Below, piece by piece: positions 24,971 to 34,400 of a stretch of DNA of 64,000 bases (positions are counted from its first letter, which is position 1; each line of letters starts with the position of its first letter). The notes under the pieces are model-generated. The model made no database searches. It worked only from the letters and a program-made list of their open reading frames with translations, and was not told the DNA's origin. The position numbers and the translations under genes were made by a program. The stretch is from Corticibacter populi. Its GTDB lineage: Bacteria > Pseudomonadota > Gammaproteobacteria > Burkholderiales > Burkholderiaceae_C. The stretch covers positions 1 through 64,000 of the forward strand of contig NZ_SGWR01000003.1 of NCBI RefSeq assembly GCF_004217315.1. The letters are read 5' to 3'.

Positions 24971-27196
24971 TCAAAAGCCGCTTTCCCGTACCAGTACCGC
25001 GGTGACTTGACGCCAGGCCCGGTGCAGCAGGCTCTCGGTCTGGCCGTTGATGACTGTGGTGCCGCGCAGCACTTGCAGCGGCACTGCCTCGGGCGTATGC
25101 GACGCGTTCGGCTGCAGCAGGACGCGGTAGACCGCCTGCTCCGGTACCCATTCACCGCCTTCGGACTGTTGTTGTTCGGCGCGGGCCGAAGGCGGTGCGC
25201 GCTCGGCGGCAATGCCGCCGCCATTGGGCGAGGCCAGCTCGGGCGCGGCAGTCAGCCGGCGGGTCGCGGTGGCGGAGATATCGATGACGCGCAGCGTCCA
25301 GGCGCGCTGGCCGGGGTCTTCGGGGACGAAGCGTGCCGCGTCGCCAATCCGCACGCGGTGCAGCTCGTTTTCGGTGATGTAGGCTTCCACCAGTCGGTGC
25401 TCCGGCGCGGCCAGCGTGCCCAGCCATTCGCCAGCGGCTACCCAGTCACCTGTGGCCAATGGTTCGGCGCGATCGGCCAATATGCCGTCGAAGGGGGCGA
25501 CGAGCGTCAGTTGGGCCTGCTGGCGCTCCAGCACGGCCAGACGTTCGCCAGCGGCCTGCAGTTCGCGCTGCGCCACCGGTACGGCGGTGGCGGTTTCGCG
25601 GCTGATGGCATGGAAGTCGCTCTGCCAGGCCAGCACGGCCATGCGCCGCCGCAGGGTGTTCAGCTCATGTTCTAGGTCAGGCGCAGACAGCACGAACAGT
25701 GGCTTGCCGGCGGCGATGGCCTGGCCCGGCTCGGCCAGAATGTGCTCGATGCGGGCTCCGGTCGGGGCGACCAGGCGGGCCTGCTCGGCCGCGCGGGCCA
25801 GGGCCGGCGCGGCAATGCGCGCATGCCAGGGCAGGGCGAGCAGCAGCAGGGCGGCAGTCAGCAGCGCAGCCGTGCAGGCGCTGCGGCGGTTCCAGCGCGC
25901 GCCACCGGCGCGCAGGCGCTGCACCCAAGCCTTGAGTTCGGTGAAGATGGGACGGATCACGAAAAACATGATTTCGATGGCGAACAGAAGAATGCCCAGC
26001 AGCTTGAAGGCAAAGTGATAGACCAGCAGCGCAATGCCCAGGAACAGGAAGAAGCGGTACACCCAGACGCAGAAGGCATAGACGATGAGCGTGCGCTCGC
26101 GCCATGGGGCGAAGACTTCGGGCTTGTCGTCACCGAAGCCGAACAGCCATTCGCGCAGCCGCCAGCGCGCCAGCGCGAAGGAGCGGTTCTGCAGGTTGGG
26201 CACGTTGAGCGCGTCGGCCAGCAGAAAATAGCCGTCGAAGCGCATCAGCGGGTTGAGGTTGACCGCCAGCGTCAGCAGCCAGGTGGTGGTGGCCAGCATG
26301 AAGGCGGCGCTGCGCAACACGCCATCGGGAAGGAAGCTCCAGGCCAGCGTGGCCCAGGCGGCCAGTGCCGTTTCGGTGAGCATGCCGGCCGCGCCGATGG
26401 CCATGCGTTGGCGCCGGCTGGCCAGCCGCCAGGCGCCCGAGGTGTCGGTGTAGAGCACCGGCCACAGCACCATGAAGGCCACACCCATGCTGGCGACGCG
26501 GCAGCCGTGGTGCTTGCTGACATAAGCGTGGCCGAGTTCGTGCAGTACCTTGGTGCAGGCCAGCGTGAGTGCGGCAATGGCCGCGCCTTCGGGCGTGAAG
26601 AAGTGCAGGAAGGTGTGGACGAAGGCATCCCACCGGCGGGTGACGAGAAACAGCCCGAGCAGTGCCGTCAGCGCGGTGGCCAGCGCGAAGCGGCGGTTGA
26701 GAAACACGCACCGCACCCAAGGCAGCGTACGCTCCAGAAAGGCGTCCGGCCGTACCAGCGGGATGCGCACGAACAGATAGTTGTGCAGGGCCCAGCTTGC
26801 CCAGTTGCGGCTGTGCCGCGCCTGGGCTTCGCGCTGGTAGCGCTCGCAGGTCTTGGCGCCGCGCATTTGCAGCAGGCTTTGCGCATCGAGAAAGCGTGCC
26901 AGCTCCTCGACGTCGGCAGCGGTGATGTCGAGCGTGGTCTGGCCACTGACGGCCTCGGCCACGCGCTGCGGGGCGCCCAAGTGCCAGCGCGCCAGCATTT
27001 CGGCCTCTGCCCAGCCGATCTGGAAGAACTGGTTGCGGCCGGGGTCTTCCAGCGTCCAAGCGGGCGCGCCATCGTGGCCGGAAGGCGCCCGGTGCAGCAG
27101 CAGTTCCTCGCGCAGCGGTGCCAGCGCCGCGGCTGTGCCGGGCGGCGCGGCGCGGGGCAGTGCGGACTGCGGCGGCAAGGCGGCGGCTGTTGGCAT
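24971..27196 (-). CDS. M50 site-2-protease / HlyD-like fusion protein
   Basis: A 741-residue membrane protein with three parts. Residues 1-110 form a soluble region that resembles the PqqD-like segment found at the N-terminus of related M50 proteins. Next is a polytopic M50 metalloprotease core, with the zinc motif HELGH at residues 219-223 and the third-ligand motif NPLMRFDGYFLL (Asp321). From about residue 480 there is a periplasmic-adaptor region with a barrel-sandwich/coiled-coil pattern (VAPTGARIEHILAEPGQAI; ERQQAQLTLVAPFDGILAD). It probably cuts or threads the giant LEPR-XLL protein or a partner, coupling proteolysis to export; this is inference from the operon. Start overlaps the upstream stop (TGATG); GTG at 27199 is an alternative. 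Confidence 0.85.
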   Translation of the reverse strand: MPTAAALPPQSALPRAAPPGTAAALAPLREELLLHRAPSGHDGAPAWTLEDPGRNQFFQIGWAEAEMLARWHLGAPQRVAEAVSGQTTLDITAADVEELARFLDAQSLLQMRGAKTCERYQREAQARHSRNWASWALHNYLFVRIPLVRPDAFLERTLPWVRCVFLNRRFALATALTALLGLFLVTRRWDAFVHTFLHFFTPEGAAIAALTLACTKVLHELGHAYVSKHHGCRVASMGVAFMVLWPVLYTDTSGAWRLASRRQRMAIGAAGMLTETALAAWATLAWSFLPDGVLRSAAFMLATTTWLLTLAVNLNPLMRFDGYFLLADALNVPNLQNRSFALARWRLREWLFGFGDDKPEVFAPWRERTLIVYAFCVWVYRFFLFLGIALLVYHFAFKLLGILLFAIEIMFFVIRPIFTELKAWVQRLRAGGARWNRRSACTAALLTAALLLLALPWHARIAAPALARAAEQARLVAPTGARIEHILAEPGQAIAAGKPLFVLSAPDLEHELNTLRRRMAVLAWQSDFHAISRETATAVPVAQRELQAAGERLAVLERQQAQLTLVAPFDGILADRAEPLATGDWVAAGEWLGTLAAPEHRLVEAYITENELHRVRIGDAARFVPEDPGQRAWTLRVIDISATATRRLTAAPELASPNGGGIAAERAPPSARAEQQQSEGGEWVPEQAVYRVLLQPNASHTPEAVPLQVLRGTTVINGQTESLLHRAWRQVTAVLVRESGF

Positions 27197-28788
27197 CACA
27201 GCCCCAACCAGACGCGCAGCGTGGCCAGCGGCCGACGCAGCAGATACAGGGCCAGTACGGTGCGTTCGCCATACAGCTTGGCCGTGCCTTTGAGGCCGAC
27301 GCGCAGCAGCGCGTTGTCATCGATGGGCGCATCGAAGCGGGCGCGCACGCGGTAGGCCATCGTGCCGTCGGCGGTGGGCGTGGCGCGGTAGCCGACCCGT
27401 GACACGGTGGCAGCGATGGGGGCGGCCGGCGCGGCGTTGAGGAACAGGCGCGCTTCGGCATCCTCGGGCAGGGCGATGGCATCCGCGACGGGCAGCGACA
27501 CATCCAGTTCGGCATCGCGCGGGTCGGCCACCTGCATGATGCGCTCGCCCAGTGCCACGGGGCGGCCGATCCAGTCGGCCGGGTCGTCGAACAGCGCGAT
27601 GCCGTCGCGTTCGGCGCGCAGCTCGGTGCGAGCGATGGTCTGGGCGTAGTAGTCCGCGTCGGCGGCGGCCTGGTCGCGCTTGCCCTGCAGCAGGCCCAAC
27701 TCTGATTTGGTGCGGGGGTCGAACAGCGCCTGCTGTTGGCCGCGCCGCCATTCGGCCTCGGCCACGGCAAGGGTTTGACGCGCTGCTTCCAGGCGGCCCT
27801 GCAATTCACGGGAATCCAGCGCGGCCAGCAACTGACCTTTGGTGACGCTCTGGTTGGGCTGCACGTCTATGCGATCGACCACGCCTTGCAGCGGTGCGCG
27901 CACGACTTCGGGGGCGCGCGCCACCACTTCAGCAGGTGCCAGCACCGATTGCCGCACGGGTAGCAAAAGCAATAACAGTGCGACTGCCACCAGCGCCATG
28001 ATCCAGCGCTGGCGCTTGCTGTGCGCCAGACTGCTGCGCAAGCTCCTCAGGCCTGGTCTGGCCTGCCGCGCCAGTCGCAGTGCGCGCCAGGCGTGGGCGT
28101 AGGCATCGGCCAGCAGGTTTAGTGCCGTGGTATCGCGCGGCAGCCAGGGCGTATCGCGCAGCAGTAGCAGGCCTGCCTGCGCATCGTTTGGGCTTGGGGC
28201 CGTGCCATTGGCGCGGGTTTGCAGCGGCAGGGGGAGCCACCAGGCATGGGCTGGCAGGTGCTCGGTCCAGCGGGCGGCATCGTCCGTCACCTGCATCGCG
28301 TCGGGCCGGGGCATGGCGCCAGCACTGTGCCCGGCGGCTGAGTCGGCGTGGTGGGCGATTTGCCGGGCCAGCCAGATGTTGAAGGGGGCATGCCGGTCAG
28401 GCACGGCCAGCCCGGAGAGCGCGGCGATGCGGCCGTCGCCATCACCGGGCTCGCGCAGCCACAGCGCGGCCTGACGGTAGGGCGCCAGCGCGTGGGTGTC
28501 GTTGACCATCAGAAAACCCAAGGCCTGCGCATCGGTGCAGGCGCGGGCGCGCTGCTCCAGCCGGGCCAGCGCCGCCAGCACGGCGCCAGGGTCGTCCGAG
28601 TTGGCGGCCGTCGGGGCTGCAGGAGTCGCGGGTCGCCGGGGCGCCGCCTGCCTGGCGGGCCTTGCGGTAGCGGATGGCGTCGATGGTGTTTGGGCTGCGC
28701 CGTTTGCCGTGTCAGGCGCGGGTTTGCCATTGGTGTTCAGGCGGCGGCTGAGGGGGGGGGCGTCGTTTGGGTCGCGTGCTGGCATCAT
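27196..28788 (-). CDS. HlyD-family adaptor with extended N-terminal cytoplasmic (GAF-like) domain
   Basis: 530 residues. The first 60 are low-complexity Ala/Pro-rich. Residues about 70-230 look like a soluble GAF-type sensory domain (ARLEQRARACTDAQALGFLMVND, then LLLLRDTPWLPRDTTALNLLADAY). A single transmembrane helix lies near residues 260-285 (WIMALVAVALLLLLLP). The rest is a lipoyl/coiled-coil/beta-barrel adaptor (APLQGVVDRIDVQPNQSVTKGQLLAALD). HlyD proteins bridge the inner membrane to TolC. The N-terminal domain is not part of ordinary HlyD. It overlaps the upstream adaptor gene by 4 bases (ATGA). Confidence 0.84.
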   Translation of the reverse strand: MMPARDPNDAPPLSRRLNTNGKPAPDTANGAAQTPSTPSATARPARQAAPRRPATPAAPTAANSDDPGAVLAALARLEQRARACTDAQALGFLMVNDTHALAPYRQAALWLREPGDGDGRIAALSGLAVPDRHAPFNIWLARQIAHHADSAAGHSAGAMPRPDAMQVTDDAARWTEHLPAHAWWLPLPLQTRANGTAPSPNDAQAGLLLLRDTPWLPRDTTALNLLADAYAHAWRALRLARQARPGLRSLRSSLAHSKRQRWIMALVAVALLLLLLPVRQSVLAPAEVVARAPEVVRAPLQGVVDRIDVQPNQSVTKGQLLAALDSRELQGRLEAARQTLAVAEAEWRRGQQQALFDPRTKSELGLLQGKRDQAAADADYYAQTIARTELRAERDGIALFDDPADWIGRPVALGERIMQVADPRDAELDVSLPVADAIALPEDAEARLFLNAAPAAPIAATVSRVGYRATPTADGTMAYRVRARFDAPIDDNALLRVGLKGTAKLYGERTVLALYLLRRPLATLRVWLGL

Positions 28789-29612
28789 GGTGCGGTATCA
28801 GGTGCCGCGACGAGAACGCTGCCGCTCATGCCCGGCAACAGCGGGGCGGCATCCTGCGCGCGCTGGTTGTCGAGGTGGCCAATGACTTTGACCGATTGGC
28901 TGACCGGATCGACTGCGCCGGCGATGCGGGCGACCTTGGCGGTGTAGGTCTGGCCAGTTTCATCGATCACAACCTGCATGGGATAGCCGGGCTTGAGCCA
29001 GGCCAGCCAGCGCGAGGGCACGATGGTTTCGACCTCGAAGGCGCTGTCGTCGTAGATGCTGAGCAGTTCCTTGCCTTCGGCCACATGTTCGGCGGCGCGC
29101 ACATAGGTTTCGCCCACGCGGCCGGCGAAGGGCGCGCTGATGATGCAGCGGCGCACCATGACGCGCTCGACGCTGCTTTCCGCCTTGGCAACGGCGACGG
29201 CGGCCCGGGCCTGCGCGACGTCGCCCTGGCTGATGGAACCCAGGCGGTCGAGTTGCTCGGCAACGTCCAGCTTCTCCCGTGCCGCGGCCTCTGCTTGCGT
29301 GGCGCGCTCCAGCCGCGCACGGTTGAGCGAGCAGTCATAGGCTACCAGCGTGTCGCCCTTGCGGAAAGCCTGTCCTTCACGCACCGGCAGGCTGCTGATT
29401 TTGGCGGCGAGTTCGCTGGAAATCACGGCGTGCCGCACAGCCACGAGTTGGGCTCGGGTGCCGCCGGTGCCGGGCAGCTCGGCGCTGGCGGATGCAGACT
29501 GTTGTGCAGCGACGGGCTGAGTCAGAACAACCGTCAGCAGCAGCGAGACTGCCGCAATGTCCACCCAGCTTCCAGACGGGAAAGTGGTGTCAGGTGCCTG
29601 GGTCATGGTCAT
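28785..29612 (-). CDS. Efflux periplasmic adaptor (HlyD/RND-MFP type)
   Basis: About 275 residues with a short N-terminal hydrophobic segment (VDIAAVSLLLTVVLTQPVAAQ), likely a signal peptide. An adaptor fold follows: HAVISSELAAKISSLPVREGQAFRKGDTLVAYD (first lipoyl half), a helical hairpin around residues 100-160, and CIISAPFAGRVGETYVRAAEHVAEGKELL (second half). The chosen ATG at 29612 lies 4 bases past the TolC-type stop. A frame extends to 29660, but those codons overlap the upstream gene. It is the third HlyD-like component in the operon, counting the M50 fusion. Confidence 0.85.
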   Translation of the reverse strand: MTMTQAPDTTFPSGSWVDIAAVSLLLTVVLTQPVAAQQSASASAELPGTGGTRAQLVAVRHAVISSELAAKISSLPVREGQAFRKGDTLVAYDCSLNRARLERATQAEAAAREKLDVAEQLDRLGSISQGDVAQARAAVAVAKAESSVERVMVRRCIISAPFAGRVGETYVRAAEHVAEGKELLSIYDDSAFEVETIVPSRWLAWLKPGYPMQVVIDETGQTYTAKVARIAGAVDPVSQSVKVIGHLDNQRAQDAAPLLPGMSGSVLVAAPDTAP

Positions 29613-29616
29613 CCTG

Positions 29617-31374
29617 TCAGCGAACGGGGGTAGCAATGCCTGCCTCGGCAGCGTCGGCAACGGCTGCCACTTCGGCTATGGGAGCGGAGCCGACGGAGCC
29701 CAAGTGTTCCCACGGCTGGCCGGTCACGGTGCGCAGTGCCGGAGCGGGCCGCGGGGCTCGGGCAATGGGCTGCGGCTGCGCGCTGGCTGGCACGGCGATC
29801 TCTGCCGGGGCATTCAGGCTGGCAAAGCGGGGCACCTCGATGTGGCCGCGTTCGATCAGGCGGCTGGTCTCGGCGATGCTGCGGGCCAGGCCGGCGACGC
29901 TTTCGTCATCGATGCGTTCGGGCAGCGGGTCGATGCCGGCAGCTTGGTAGACGGTGTTCTGCGCATTGATCAACTCGGCGTAGCTGAGATCACGGGCGCG
30001 GGTGGCCAGCAGGGTCTCGACGCGGGCGCGTACCAGTTCGAGCTGGGTTTCGGAGTTGCTGCGCGCAGCGTTTTCGGTTTGGGTACGGATGGCGTCCTGC
30101 AGGCGGCTGAGCTCTTGTGCGCGCTCGAAGGCAGCGGCGGCGCGCTCGCGCTCCAGCCAAGCGACGTGTACTTGGGTGAGCACGGTCATGCGCAGTGCCT
30201 GGCGGCGCAGGTCGGCGACCTGCTCACGCGTTTCCCCGGCGCGTTCGATGGCGGGCCAGGAGAGCACGTTGAGCAGGTTCCAGCTCACCTGCACGCCGGC
30301 GTCGGCCCAGTTTTGGTTGACCAGGTATTTGTTGCTGTCGTAGTTGAGGCCGCCGAACAGCGCAGCGTTGGGGAATAGCTTGAGCAGCGACATGCGCGTT
30401 TCCAGCACGGCGTTGCGGGCCAGGTAGCCTTCCTCGCGCAGTTCGGGGCGGCGCACCATGGAGAGTGCTTCCAGGTCCTGCAGTTCGTAGGCCAGACGCG
30501 GCGCTTGCAGCGCGGTGGCGTCAGGCGCGGCCAGCGTGAAGGAAGTTCCGGGAGCCAGGTTCATCAGCGCCGCCAGACGGGCCTTGGCCTGCGCCAGTTC
30601 GTTGTCCAGCGCCTCGGTCTGGCGCACCATGTTGAGCAGATCGCGCTGGTAGCGCAGCGCCACGATTGGGGCGACCAGACGCTTTTGCTCGGTCTGGCGG
30701 GCATAGTCCAGGGTCTGACGGGCCTGTGCCAGGGTGTCGCCGACCTGATCCTTGAGGCGCTCGGCCGTGACAGCGTTCCAGTAGGCGGCGCGGGTCTCGC
30801 GGATGATGTCGGCGACCACGCGGCGGCGGCGCTCCTCGGCGGCCAGTGCCTTGTTGCCCTGTGCCTTGGCGCCGAAGTAGCTGAGGCCGAAGTCCAGCAC
30901 GTTCCAGGTCATTTGCAGATCGGCCGAGTTGCTGGTGCGCTCCTGGCTGGTCGAGGGCACCAGGGATTCGACGCCGGTCGCCAGCGATTCGCTCGACGAG
31001 CCGTAGTCATTGCTGCGCGTGCGCAGCCCAGCCCGGGCGGTGAGCTTGGGCAGCATGCCCTGTTTTTGCACGTCGATTAGGTTGTCCTCCAGTGCGCGCT
31101 CCATCAGCGCCAGGCGCTGCTGCAGGTTGTATTTGACGGCGCGGGCAATGGCTTCATCCAGGGTAATCGGGGCGCTGACGGGCTCTTGATTGGCAAACAT
31201 CTCCCGCTGATCGGCACTGGCCTGCAGCAGCAAGTCTTGTTTGCTGTGCTCGGCTGGTGGTGAGACGGCGCAGCCGGCCAATACGGCGGCGGCAATCAGG
31301 CTCAGTGTCATGGAGCGGGGGGCGCGGCGTAGCGCTGGCGACAGGGAGAGGTGCTTGGGCTGGTTCATGGTCAT
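29617..31374 (-). CDS. TolC-family outer-membrane export protein
   Basis: About 585 residues. An N-terminal lipoprotein-type signal (LIAAAVLAGC then AVSPP) is followed by TolC repeats: two long helical stretches with the typical LDEAIARAVKYNLQQRLAL opening and VSWNLLNVLSWPAIERAGE in the second half, plus a Pro/Ala-rich tail of about 60 residues. It would form the outer-membrane channel for the adaptors encoded after it. Several starts exist (31398, 31374, 31368); none has a strong Shine-Dalgarno. A TTG at 31413 would overlap the giant gene stop. Confidence 0.87.
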   Translation of the reverse strand: MTMNQPKHLSLSPALRRAPRSMTLSLIAAAVLAGCAVSPPAEHSKQDLLLQASADQREMFANQEPVSAPITLDEAIARAVKYNLQQRLALMERALEDNLIDVQKQGMLPKLTARAGLRTRSNDYGSSSESLATGVESLVPSTSQERTSNSADLQMTWNVLDFGLSYFGAKAQGNKALAAEERRRRVVADIIRETRAAYWNAVTAERLKDQVGDTLAQARQTLDYARQTEQKRLVAPIVALRYQRDLLNMVRQTEALDNELAQAKARLAALMNLAPGTSFTLAAPDATALQAPRLAYELQDLEALSMVRRPELREEGYLARNAVLETRMSLLKLFPNAALFGGLNYDSNKYLVNQNWADAGVQVSWNLLNVLSWPAIERAGETREQVADLRRQALRMTVLTQVHVAWLERERAAAAFERAQELSRLQDAIRTQTENAARSNSETQLELVRARVETLLATRARDLSYAELINAQNTVYQAAGIDPLPERIDDESVAGLARSIAETSRLIERGHIEVPRFASLNAPAEIAVPASAQPQPIARAPRPAPALRTVTGQPWEHLGSVGSAPIAEVAAVADAAEAGIATPVR

Positions 31375-31409
31375 GGTCCGGGAAAAATGGTGCGACATGC
31401 GGGAGTGGG

Positions 31410-34400
31410 TCAACTGTTCGTCGTGGTATCGGTGGCTTCTGCATGTACCGGTGGTGCTTCCGCCAGTTGGCGTAACAACGTCTGGGCTTGGTGCAGCAGG
31501 TCACTGGCGGGCCCTTGGCGCAACTGATCGCTCAGCGCCGGCTTGGCGGCGATGGCGATGGCATCGTCCTGCGTGCTCGCGACGGCCAACCTGGCGCCTG
31601 CCGGGGCGATGTGCACGGGCAGGCTCAGGCTCTGGCCGTCGGTGGTGCGCAGCACCAGCAACAGGTCGAGTGCGGCGGCGCGTACGCCGGGGGCGATGAT
31701 GCTGCCGCTGGTCAGATCCAGCCGAATGCCGGCTGGCAGTGCACGGCCATCGGCGCTGCGCAGCTCCAGCGCGGCAATGGTCTGCCGGCTGGCTATCAGC
31801 CCTTCGGGCAGTTGCGCGACCATGCGGTTGCCGCTGGGGTCATAGACCCACTGGCCCACTACCCGTGCCTCACGGGCTTCGAGCGCAGGGGCATCGGCAG
31901 CGGCCAGCAGCACCAGCGGTGTTGCCGTACTGCCATCGGCGAACAGAACTTCGGCGGACACGTTCGGCGTGTCTTCCCACAGCGGTTGGCGCAGGGCGTC
32001 GAGCAGACCATCCGCGGTCGAGAAGCTGTTCGCACGCGTCCAGGCCGTGGCGTTCAGCGCGGCGCTGGTCAGCGGTGCACCGCGTGCCACCTGGGCCGAC
32101 CAGTCCGGCGCGGCGAACGGATCGGCCAGAGTGGCTAGAGCGGATGTGCCGGCGCTGGCCGGCCAGCCGTGTCCGATGTCGGTGCGCAGGGCGTCCGGCG
32201 TGGCGGCTGCGACTGTCAGCACCAGCGTCTGCGTGGCGGTGCTGCCGCTGGCGTCGGTGGCCGTGATGGTGATGGTGTAGCTGCCCGCATCTGCCGTGGT
32301 GCTGCCGCTGATGGTCAGGGTGTTCGCATCAAAGCCGAGCCCTTCGGGAAGACCGTCGATGCTCCAGTTCAGGGTGTCGCCATCCGCATCGCTGAACAGG
32401 CTGTCCGGCAGCGTTGCGCTGTAGGTGTCACCTTGCGTGAGGGGGCTCAGCGCGTAGTCGGTGGCATCGGCCTGTGGCGCGCTGTTGATCACGGTGATGC
32501 TGGCGCTGATGGCCAGAGCGGTGGTGTCGTTGCCAGCGGCGGACGTGCCGCCGTTGTCCTGCACGCTGGTGAGGGTGACGGTACGCGTGCCGGTGCTGAC
32601 GCTGCTGCTGGCGTTCTGGTAGGCAATGGCGTCGATCAGCGCGGCGGCGGCATCGGTGCTCAGCCCGGCATCGCCCAATGTCAGGGTGAGGGTGGCCGTG
32701 CCGTCGCTTGCCAGGCTGACGCTATAGGTGTAGCCGCTGGCGGTGCTGCCGGTGTTGCCGTCGGTCAGCGTGATGGCGGTGTCATCGATCACCAGTTGTT
32801 CGGTGGCGTCGGCAATACCCTCTGCGGTGAAGGTCAGCGCGGCCACGGTCTGGCTGGCTTCGACGGTGTCCACGACTGTATCGCTGAACAGCAGCACGAC
32901 ATTACCGCTGGCGGCGTAGTCGGTGCTGGCGCCGGTGCTGATGAGCGTGGGCGCGTCATTGACGGCAATCACCGTGACGGTGGCGCTGATGGCCAAGCCA
33001 GTGGTATTGCTGCCGCCGCTGTCGGTGCCGCCATCGTCGCTGATCGAGGTCAGCGTGATGGTGCGCGCGCCTGCGGTAGGGTCATCACTGGCGTTGGCAT
33101 AGGCGATGGCATCGACCAGCGCGGCCGCTGCATTGGCGGTGATGCCGGTGCTGCTGGCGAGCGTGATGGTGGCGGAGCCATCGGCCACGGTGACGGTGTA
33201 GGCAAGCCCGCTGCCTGTGGTGCCGGAGCCCGCCACCAGCGCAATGGCAGTGCCATCGATGGTCAGCGTTTCGGCCGTGCCATCGCTGATGCCGGATGCG
33301 GTCAGCGTCAGGCTGGTGATGCTCTGGCCGCTCTCTACCGTGGCGATGGATGTGCCGCTGAACAGGGCCGTAGCGCTGCCGCCTTCGGTGTGGCTGGTGG
33401 TCGCGCCGGTGCTGGTGAGGGTGGGCGCGTCATTGACGGCAATCACCGTGACGGTGGCGCTGATGGCCAGGGCGGTGGTATCGCTGCCGCCGCTGTCGGT
33501 GCCGCCATCGTCGCTGATCGAGGTCAGCGTGATGGTGCGCGCGCCTGCGGTAGGGTCATCACTGGCGTTGGCATAGGCGATGGCATCGACCAGCGCGGCC
33601 GCTGCATTGGCGGTGATGCCGGTGCTGCTGGCGAGCGTGATGGTGGCGGAGCCATCGGCCACGGTGACGGTGTAGGCAAGCCCGCTGCCTGTGGTGCCGG
33701 AGCCCGCCACCAGCGCAATGGCAGTGCCATCGATGGTCAGCGTTTCGGCCGTGCCATCGCTGATGCCGGATGCGGCCAGCGTCAGGCTGGTGATGCTCTG
33801 GCCGCTCTCTACCGTGGCGACGGCGGTGCCGCTGAACAGGGCTGTGGCGTTGCCGCCTTCGGTGTGGCTGGTGGTCGCGCCGGTGCTGGTGAGGGTGGGC
33901 GCGTCATTGACTTGCGTTACGGCCAGCGCCAGCGTGACGCTGGTGCTGGCGTCGTACTGATCGGTGACGGTGAGCTCCAGCGCGATGCTGCTGCCGGGAT
34001 CGTCACTGGTGTTCGTGTAGGTGATCTGTTGCAGCACCAGGTTGGCAGTAGCGGTGCTGACGTCGGCGGTGAAGGTGACGGTCAGCGCGCCGCCATCGAC
34101 CGTGAGGGTGGCGATCGCGGTGCCGGCCAGCGAAATGACGCCATCCGCATAGGTCAGGCCGTTGCTGTCGGCAAAGCCATAGCTGTCGCTGGCGTCGGCG
34201 CCGCCCGAGCGTGCAATGCCGATGGCGGCGCCGTTGTAGTTGCCCGAGCCGTCGCCCAGGATGTCGTAGTCGGCATCGGACAACATAAGCATGTCCGTTA
34301 GCGGAATGGTGGTGTTTTCGCCATAGGTCAGCTCGATCTCGTCCGCTAAACGGTCGCTTAGGCTTGTCACCCCTCCGGCACCGCTGACCACCAGCGTGCC

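Noticed and set aside
25742-27355. Plus-strand frame of 537 codons opposite the M50/HlyD genes
   Set aside because: Shadow frame in GC-rich DNA; Gln/Gly/Arg-rich, no motif, fully covered by well-supported minus-strand genes.
32480-33898. Tandem repeats considered as a CRISPR array
   Set aside because: Units are 474 bp, coding and in frame, without short repeats and spacers.
32169-34301. Long plus-strand open frame (710 codons) inside the giant gene
   Set aside because: It is the antisense shadow of the repeat-rich adhesin, composed of Gly/Ala/Asp runs mirroring its codons, with no RBS or domain.
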